NCBI GenBank assembly: GCA_043822165.1
Contig: JBDRCA010000048.1
Location: 1 to 5,247 of the forward strand
Length of the DNA: 5,247 nt
Direction: 5' to 3'
Source: SCGC-AAA252-I15 sp043822165
GTDB taxonomy: Archaea; Altiarchaeota; Altiarchaeia; IMC4; SCGC-AAA252-I15
Numbering within the stretch: the stretch's first letter is position 1; each line of letters begins with the position of its first letter. The notes beneath the pieces are model-generated. The model was not told where the DNA came from, searched no databases, and worked only from the letters and a program-made list of their open reading frames with translations. A program made the translations under genes and the position numbers. Below are positions 4,865-5,247 of this stretch, piece by piece.

Positions 4865-5247
4865 ATGCCACTTACGAAAGTAGACAAAATCTGGGTTAAC
4901 GGGGAACTCGTTGACTGGGATGACGCGAAAACCCACATACTAACGCACGCCCTACACTACGGCTCGGGAGTATTCGAAGGAATAAGATGCTACAACGCGA
5001 AAAAGGGGCCTGCAGTCTTCAGGCTCAAAGAGCACATGAAAAGGCTCGAAGACTCGGCTAAAATCTACTACATGGACTTACCCTACAGCGTCGACGAACT
5101 ATGCGAGGCCACGAAAAAACTAATAAAAGCCAACAAACTCAAAGAGTGCTACATCCGACCCATCGCATACAGGGGCTACGGGGAAATGGGCCTGAATCCC
5201 TTAAACTCGGTAATAGACGTCGCAATCGCAGTATGGCCATGGGGAAC
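4865..5247 (+). CDS. ilvE: Branched-chain amino acid aminotransferase, N-terminal 127 residues (3' end outside window)
   Basis: IlvE is a PLP-dependent class IV aminotransferase that transfers the amino group from glutamate to the keto acids of valine, leucine and isoleucine, the last step of their synthesis. The 127 codons present closely follow the E. coli enzyme as I recall it: KIWVNGELVDWDDA (8-21), then THALHYGSGVFEGIRCY (27-43), KGPAVFRLKEHMKRLEDSAK (47-66), YIRPIAYRGYGEMGLNP (96-112) and AVWPWG at the window edge. The HYGxxVFEGIR segment and the early Arg/Tyr positions belong to the substrate-binding N-terminal domain. The catalytic Lys that binds PLP lies beyond the window, so activity cannot be judged. 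The full protein should be about 300 residues. The gene follows purM by 30 nt and is probably co-transcribed with it. A D-amino acid transaminase or ADC lyase relative is less likely given the IlvE-specific match. Confidence 0.93.
   Translation, partial: MPLTKVDKIWVNGELVDWDDAKTHILTHALHYGSGVFEGIRCYNAKKGPAVFRLKEHMKRLEDSAKIYYMDLPYSVDELCEATKKLIKANKLKECYIRPIAYRGYGEMGLNPLNSVIDVAIAVWPWG

Noticed and set aside
1..5247. CRISPR arrays, insertion sequences, attachment sites or tRNA genes
   Set aside because: I looked for spaced direct repeats, transposase motifs, terminal inverted repeats and tRNA folds and saw none.

Overview
The window is a compact block of protein-coding genes, all on the + strand, with almost no intergenic space. 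It most likely comes from an archaeon. In favour of this are Shine-Dalgarno sites of the GGTGA/GAGGT type before some genes and none before others (purM and the coiled-coil gene), a TATA-like element placed for a near-leaderless purM transcript, heavy use of AGA/AGG and ATA codons, and PurM and HisA sequences that look archaeal. I cannot name a phylum, and a bacterial origin is not fully excluded because a perfect extended -10 motif also lies upstream of purM.

Layout. Positions 2-109 hold the last 35 codons of a gene cut by the window edge. Its product ends in a basic Lys/Arg/Gln-rich tail like that of a ribosomal or RNA-binding protein, and its stop codon lies in the loop of a perfect hairpin. 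Next is a 147-residue acylphosphatase-fold protein that has lost its catalytic residues and gained an acidic tail (137-580). After a T7 tract comes a 585-residue protein with an N-terminal winged-helix-like domain and a proline-free rod of about 430 residues (601-2358). These two genes are the least explained part of the window. The remainder is recognisable metabolism and housekeeping: hisA (2321-3037, overlapping the rod gene by 38 nt), a TatD-family nuclease (3038-3781, directly abutting hisA), purM (3818-4834, with its own promoter-like region) and the first 127 codons of ilvE (4865 to the window end).

How the genes fit together. The region from the truncated basic-protein gene to tatD has the spacing of one transcription unit (gaps of 27 and 20 nt, a 38-nt overlap, then 0 nt). 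purM and ilvE may form a second unit starting in the 36-nt gap after tatD. HisA acts in histidine synthesis, whose later step releases AICAR into the purine pathway. PurM makes aminoimidazole ribonucleotide in that same purine pathway. IlvE closes branched-chain amino acid synthesis. The acylphosphatase-like protein and the DNA-binding-like rod protein do not fit this metabolic theme. They form a candidate undescribed pair, possibly structural or chromosome-related, but no function can be assigned from sequence alone.
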